NCBI GenBank assembly: GCA_964456445.1
Contig: CAYWBI010000094.1
Span: forward strand, 1-15,166
Length of the DNA stretch: 15,166 nucleotides
Origin: CAYWBI01 sp964456445
GTDB taxonomy: Bacteria > Calditrichota > Calditrichia > Calditrichales > J004
Direction: 5' to 3'
Each line of letters opens with the position of its first letter. The first letter of the stretch is position 1. Below are positions 14,144 through 15,166 of the stretch, piece by piece. The notes beneath the pieces are model-generated. The model was given only the letters and a program-made list of their open reading frames with translations, searched no databases and was not told the origin of the DNA. Made by a program: the position numbers and the translations under genes.

Positions 14144-15097
14144 ATGAAAAATTTTGCGCTTATCGGGGCCGCCGGATATATTGCCCCGCGTCATTTGCAG
14201 GCCATAAAGGCCACCGATAATAACCTGGTATGCGCCCTTGATAAAAGCGATTCCGTAGGCATACTGGACCGCTATTTTTCCAATGTGGATTTTTTTACCG
14301 AGTTTGAACGTTTCGATCGCCATGCGGAGCTGTTGCGGCTTAAGGGTGAACTTCACCGTTTACACTATGTAAGTATTTGCTCGCCAAATTATTTTCATGA
14401 CGCCCATATCCGTTTTGCCCTGCGTATCGGCGCCGACGCCATTTGCGAAAAACCGCTGGTTCTCAACCCCTGGAATTTGGATGCCCTGGCGGAACTGGAA
14501 CGGGTAAGCGGTAAAAAAATATATAATGTCCTGCAATTGCGTATCCATCCTTCGCTGCTGGCGCTAAAGAAAAAAATCGACGCCCTTCCCAAAGGTAAAA
14601 AGCATGAAATCGATTTGAGTTATATCACCTCCCGTGGTAAATGGTACGATTATTCATGGAAGGGCGACATCCCCAAATCGGGTGGGATTGCCACCAACAT
14701 CGGTATCCATTTCTTTGATATGCTGGCCTGGATTTTTGGCGAGGTACAAAACCACAAGGTTTTCCTGCTGGAACCACGCCGGGCCAGCGGCTATATCGAA
14801 TTGACAAATGCCCGTGTGCGCTGGTACCTGTCGATCGAAAAGGATGACCTTCCGCAGCAAACCGTTCAGGAAGGGAAACCCACCTATCGCTCGATAACCG
14901 TGGATAGCGAAGAGATTGAATTTTCCGGCGGTTTTACGGATTTGCATACGGAAATCTATAAAGACGTACTTGCCGGCAGGGGCTTTGGTCTGGATGATGC
15001 ACGCACTTCGATAGAAATAGCCCATCAAATCCGCCATGCCACGCCCCAAAAGGAGGGTCCCGGAGAGGCGCACCCCTTTCTGATCCGTTTAAGATAA
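14144..15097 (+). CDS. wlbA: UDP-N-acetylglucosaminuronate 3-dehydrogenase, WlbA/WbpB type
   Basis: A Gfo/Idh/MocA family oxidoreductase of 317 residues, matching WlbA/WbpB length. It oxidises C3 of UDP-GlcNAcA using NAD+, the first step after the glucuronate toward UDP-diacetamido-uronic acids used in O-antigen or other surface polysaccharides. The N-terminal Rossmann motif is ALIGAAGYIAPRHLQAI (5-21). FFTEFERFDRH and YVSICSPNYFHDAHIRFAL follow. The EKP motif lies in CEKPLVLNPWNLDAL (Lys103). SGGIATNIGIHFFDML includes the catalytic-region His189. These blocks are specific to the WlbA branch, not general Gfo/Idh proteins. I chose ATG 14144 because GAAAGGG (14133-14139) lies just upstream and homologues start MKNFALIGAAG; the start at 14108 adds 12 unsupported residues. 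It probably opens a polysaccharide operon continuing past the window. Confidence 0.92.
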   Translation: MKNFALIGAAGYIAPRHLQAIKATDNNLVCALDKSDSVGILDRYFSNVDFFTEFERFDRHAELLRLKGELHRLHYVSICSPNYFHDAHIRFALRIGADAICEKPLVLNPWNLDALAELERVSGKKIYNVLQLRIHPSLLALKKKIDALPKGKKHEIDLSYITSRGKWYDYSWKGDIPKSGGIATNIGIHFFDMLAWIFGEVQNHKVFLLEPRRASGYIELTNARVRWYLSIEKDDLPQQTVQEGKPTYRSITVDSEEIEFSGGFTDLHTEIYKDVLAGRGFGLDDARTSIEIAHQIRHATPQKEGPGEAHPFLIRLR

Positions 15098-15121
15098 TCG
15101 TCAGTAAAAATGGAGAGCGGA

Positions 15122-15166
15122 ATGAACCACGATACCGAAAAGAATAAAAAAAACGCCATCGCCTTT
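15122..15166 (+). CDS. Start of the next polysaccharide-operon gene (partial)
   Basis: An ATG preceded by GGAGAG (15112-15117) at 4-nt spacing begins 24 nt after the wlbA stop and stays open for 15 codons to the window edge (MNHDTEKNKKNAIAF). A second in-frame ATG at 15110 lacks its own ribosome-binding site. wlbA is usually followed by an acetyltransferase (wlbB/wbpD) or a DegT-type aminotransferase (wlbC/wbpE). The ending AIAF would suit the start of an aminotransferase strand, but the fragment is too short to decide. Confidence 0.55.
   Translation, partial: MNHDTEKNKKNAIAF

Noticed and set aside
1..15166. CRISPR arrays, tRNA/rRNA genes, transposase genes
   Set aside because: I looked for regularly spaced repeats, tRNA T-loop patterns and DDE or tyrosine-recombinase motifs and saw none.

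Overview
The window appears to be chromosomal DNA from a Gram-negative bacterium outside the well-studied Proteobacteria. I infer an FCB-type lineage (Bacteroidetes, Calditrichaeota or Marinimicrobia-like), but no rRNA or marker gene is present to prove it. The Gram-negative reading rests on a DsbD/ScsB-type reductase with a signal peptide and a periplasmic alpha domain, and on a WlbA-type gene for making an acidic surface-sugar nucleotide. Base composition is moderate in the housekeeping genes and clearly AT-richer in two accessory stretches (about 2.7-4.4 kb and 8.0-10.7 kb).

Layout. (1) 1-410: 3' end of a sulfotransferase-like gene with a one-base frameshift, followed by a strong terminator at 486-540. 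(2) 804-2656: a crotonase-fold enoyl-CoA hydratase translationally coupled to a soluble histidine kinase. (3) About 2.7-4.36 kb: an accessory island of small unknown genes bracketed by two well-formed integron attC sites (2991-3085 and 4232-4359), with a weaker third candidate (3543-3586). No integron integrase is in view, so this looks like an orphan cassette cluster (CALIN) or the inner part of a chromosomal integron. (4) 4431-5735 (-): a DinF-like MATE transporter, divergent from (5) 5881-8004 (+), dsbD. (6) 8005-8747: a gene-poor gap with a hairpin and a 50-codon orphan ORF, then a 581-residue SWIM zinc-finger protein (8748-10493). (7) 13595-10805 (-): a tight cysC-cysD-cysN operon ending in a terminator at 10737-10771. 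(8) 14144-15097 (+): wlbA, followed by the first 15 codons of another gene.

How the genes fit together. CysDN makes APS from sulfate and ATP, and CysC makes PAPS. No PAPS or APS reductase or sulfite reductase is present here. A sulfotransferase remnant lies at one end of the window and a surface-polysaccharide gene sits directly upstream of cysC, so PAPS for sulfating surface glycans is a reasonable inference beside ordinary sulfur assimilation. The most notable signal is the cassette island. Its two attC sites each show paired outer cores, paired L boxes and the diagnostic extrahelical C inside a TCAAG motif, and the genes between them have no function I can recognise.
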